Positions 62,267-64,000 of a stretch of 64,000 nucleotides of DNA are shown piece by piece (position 1 is the first letter of the stretch; the number at the start of each line of letters is the position of its first letter). Source of the DNA: Massilia sp. R2A-15 (GTDB taxonomy: Bacteria; Pseudomonadota; Gammaproteobacteria; Burkholderiales; Burkholderiaceae_D); assembly GCF_030704305.1 (NCBI RefSeq), contig NZ_CP131935.1, forward strand, positions 248,001 through 312,000, written 5' to 3'. The notes beneath the pieces were generated by a model. It did no database searches and was not told where the DNA came from. It was given only the letters and a program-made list of their open reading frames with translations. A program made the position numbers and the translations under genes.

Positions 62267-62983
62267 ATGCGTAGTTTCCGGTTTCGGCCGATTCCGTTCG
62301 CGGCAACGCTGGCGCTGGTCGTGCTCGGCGTGGCGCTGGGCAACTGGCAGGGGCGGCGCGCCGCCGAGAAGCTGGCCGTCGCACACAAGCTCGCCGCGAT
62401 GAGCGCGATGGCGCCACTGGAACTCGCCCCGTCCGCGGATGGTGCGTCGCTGGCGTACCGGCGCGTCAAGCTGACCGGGCAGTTCGTCGCCGGCTGGCCG
62501 GTCGCGCTGAACAACCGCCCGCTGGACGGCCGCGCCGGCGTCGTGCTGGTGATGCCGTTCAGGCTCGAAGGCTCGGCCCTGCACGTGCTGGTCGCGCGCG
62601 GCTGGCTGCCGCGCAACCAGGCCGACGTCAACCAGCTGCCGCCGTTCGCCACGCCGCCAGGCACGCTGACGATCGAAGGCGTCGTCAAGCCCACGCTCGG
62701 CCACCTGATGCAGCTGGGCGAGCCCGCGCCCCTCAAACCCGGTGCGATCGTGCAGAATATCGACGCCGGCGCATTCGCCGCGGCCAGCGGCCTGCAGGTT
62801 GCGCCATATTTTGTCGAGCAGACCGGCGACAGCGGCGACGGCCTGGCGCGCAACTGGCCGGCGCCCGCGCTGGGCGTCGAGAAGCACCAGGGCTACCAGT
62901 TTCAGTGGTATGCGCTGGCCGTGATGGCCGCGCTTTTTTTTATCGTGACAGGATTTCGACGTGGAACAGACCCAGACCAATAA
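62267..62983 (+). CDS. SURF1 family oxidase assembly protein
   Basis: SURF1 (Shy1) proteins help insert haem a into subunit I. The 238-residue protein has a membrane helix at each end (RPIPFAATLALVVLGVALG and YALAVMAALFFIVTGFRR). The SURF1 signatures LGNWQGRRAAEKLA, RRVKLTGQFV and VARGWLPRNQ are present, and the C-terminal GYQFQWYALA is typical. The stop overlaps the next gene by 23 nt (62961-62983). Confidence 0.92.
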   Translation: MRSFRFRPIPFAATLALVVLGVALGNWQGRRAAEKLAVAHKLAAMSAMAPLELAPSADGASLAYRRVKLTGQFVAGWPVALNNRPLDGRAGVVLVMPFRLEGSALHVLVARGWLPRNQADVNQLPPFATPPGTLTIEGVVKPTLGHLMQLGEPAPLKPGAIVQNIDAGAFAAASGLQVAPYFVEQTGDSGDGLARNWPAPALGVEKHQGYQFQWYALAVMAALFFIVTGFRRGTDPDQ

Positions 62984-63593
62984 CTCGCAACAGAACCGCG
63001 GCCGCTGGAAGCTGCTGGCCGTGCTGGCCGTATGCGCCGCGCCGCTGATTTTTTCCTACCTCACCTACTTCGTCATCAAGCCGTCCGGCCGCACCAACTA
63101 CGGCGACCTGATCGACCCGCGCGCGCATCCGATTCCGGCCCTGGGCGCGACCACGCTGGACGGCAAACCGACCGAGCTCGATGCATACAAGGGCAAGTGG
63201 ATCATGCTGAAAGTCGGCCCGTCGGCCTGCGCGAAAGACTGCATGGACCAGATGTTCGCGATCCGCCAGGTGCGCTCAATGCAGGGCAAGGACATGGAGC
63301 GCATCGAGCGCGTGTGGCTGGTGACCGACGCCGAACCGATGGAGACGATGCTGATCCGCGAACTCGATGGCGTGCGCATGCTGCGCGCGCCGCGCGAAGC
63401 CGTGGCAAAGTGGCTGCCGCTGGAGAAGGGCGCCTCGCTGGACGATTCGATCTTCCTGATCGACCCGCTCGGCAACCTGATGATGCGCTTCCCGCCCGCG
63501 CCGGCCGGCAGCACCGAAGCGCAGAAGGTGCAGCACTACGCCAAGGTCAAGAAGGACATCGCCAGGCTGCTCAAAGCATCGGCGATCGGATAA
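62961..63593 (+). CDS. SCO-like thioredoxin-fold protein, oxidase cluster
   Basis: The 210-residue protein starts at GTG 62961, inside the SURF1 gene. It has one N-terminal membrane helix (LLAVLAVCAAPLIFSYLTYF) and a periplasmic thioredoxin-like domain with a CXXXC pair in SACAKDC. SCO proteins use that pair and a distal His to bind copper. Here the region that usually carries the His reads LDDSIFLID, with Asp in place of His. It may therefore act as a thiol-disulfide protein rather than a copper carrier. Confidence 0.82.
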   Translation: MEQTQTNNSQQNRGRWKLLAVLAVCAAPLIFSYLTYFVIKPSGRTNYGDLIDPRAHPIPALGATTLDGKPTELDAYKGKWIMLKVGPSACAKDCMDQMFAIRQVRSMQGKDMERIERVWLVTDAEPMETMLIRELDGVRMLRAPREAVAKWLPLEKGASLDDSIFLIDPLGNLMMRFPPAPAGSTEAQKVQHYAKVKKDIARLLKASAIG

Positions 63594-63596
63594 ACG

Positions 63597-64000
63597 ATGC
63601 AGCTGTCGACCCTCGCACAACTGGGCGTCACCGGACTGATGGCGGCAAGCCTGCCGCTGGCGATGGTCTGGATGTCCTCGGACGCCAACAAGTACCGCAA
63701 GCTGGTGTGGGCCGCGGTGTTCCTGACCTTCGACCTGATCGTGTTCGGCGGCTTCACGCGCCTGACCGACTCGGGCCTCGGCTGCCCCGACTGGCCGGGC
63801 TGCTACGGCCTGGCCAATCCTTTCCTCGCGCACGAGCAGATCAGCGCCGCCGAAGCCCTGCTGCCGACCGGCCCGGTCACCGTGGTGAAGGCCTGGATCG
63901 AGATGATCCACCGCTACCTGGCAATGGGCATTGGCGTGCTGATCATCGCGCTGATGGCGAAGGCCTGGCTGCAATGGCGCCGCAGCCGCAGCGACGCGTT
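63597..64000 (+). CDS. ctaA: Haem A synthase CtaA/COX15 (3' truncated by window edge)
   Basis: The frame opens at ATG 63597, 3 nt after the upstream stop, and runs off the window after about 134 codons. The N-terminal helix (MAASLPLAMVWM) is followed by the COX15 signatures FGGFTRLTDSGLGCPDWPGC and the haem-ligand region WIEMIHRYLAM. It converts haem O to haem A for the oxidase encoded just upstream. Confidence 0.92.
   Translation, partial: MQLSTLAQLGVTGLMAASLPLAMVWMSSDANKYRKLVWAAVFLTFDLIVFGGFTRLTDSGLGCPDWPGCYGLANPFLAHEQISAAEALLPTGPVTVVKAWIEMIHRYLAMGIGVLIIALMAKAWLQWRRSRSDA

Overview
This looks like a chromosomal segment of a high-GC betaproteobacterium, most likely an Oxalobacteraceae member close to Massilia/Duganella/Telluria. 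The basis is protein resemblance and conserved gene neighbourhoods: ruvCAB, thrB-DUF2782-polA, pilU-pilT/yggS-proC, oxyR near ubiA, and the aa3 oxidase cluster coxB-ctaD-ctaG-DUF2970-ctaE-SURF1-ctaA. DUF4382 and DUF5666 lipoproteins and a C-terminal cytochrome c domain on oxidase subunit II fit the same group. It is mostly housekeeping core genome. I saw no rRNA, tRNA, CRISPR array, insertion sequence or prophage.

Layout. 1-2166 is ruvC (5' truncated), ruvA and ruvB. 2163-6656 holds yaiI, valS and two small membrane proteins. 6769-8624 has three response-regulator genes, one with an ANTAR output domain. 8688-13494 holds frmA, a secreted Met/Gln heptad-repeat protein, an M13 metallopeptidase and a small exported protein. 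13534-20812 holds uvrD, an HNH gene pair, a DUF5666 lipoprotein and the DUF2782-thrB-membrane protein operon. 21001-27847 holds polA, two paralogous DUF4382 lipoproteins and a ZIP transporter. 27936-30833 is a Rieske oxygenase/EamA/sulfurtransferase operon. 31177-34205 is xseB-ispA-dxs, the entry to isoprenoid synthesis. 34305-38682 holds a cobalamin adenosyltransferase and glcDEF. 38723-41202 holds a hybrid kinase and a glutathione peroxidase. 41350-45168 holds pilU, pilT, yggS and proC. 45252-48900 holds a yqjDEK-like module, ubiA, a HEPN/MNT pair and oxyR. 49059-51004 holds a second PilU-like ATPase, a DUF3717 protein and rfaE2. 51066-56884 holds a large membrane patatin, trmL, comF and bioC. 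57192-64000 is the cytochrome c oxidase structural and assembly cluster.

The most striking non-genic signal is a dense family of short palindromic repeats. I count 22 copies in 64 kb, 18 of them in close groups (seven inverted pairs, one further pair and one trio), with a 29-bp short form and a 40-42-bp long form. A second inverted-repeat family has three copies, all between convergent genes. Both families lie beside stop codons and are absent from every divergent promoter gap here, so they resemble REP/BIME elements or gene-end hairpins. Two copies run into a coding sequence and supply its last residues and stop codon. No RAYT-type transposase is in the window.
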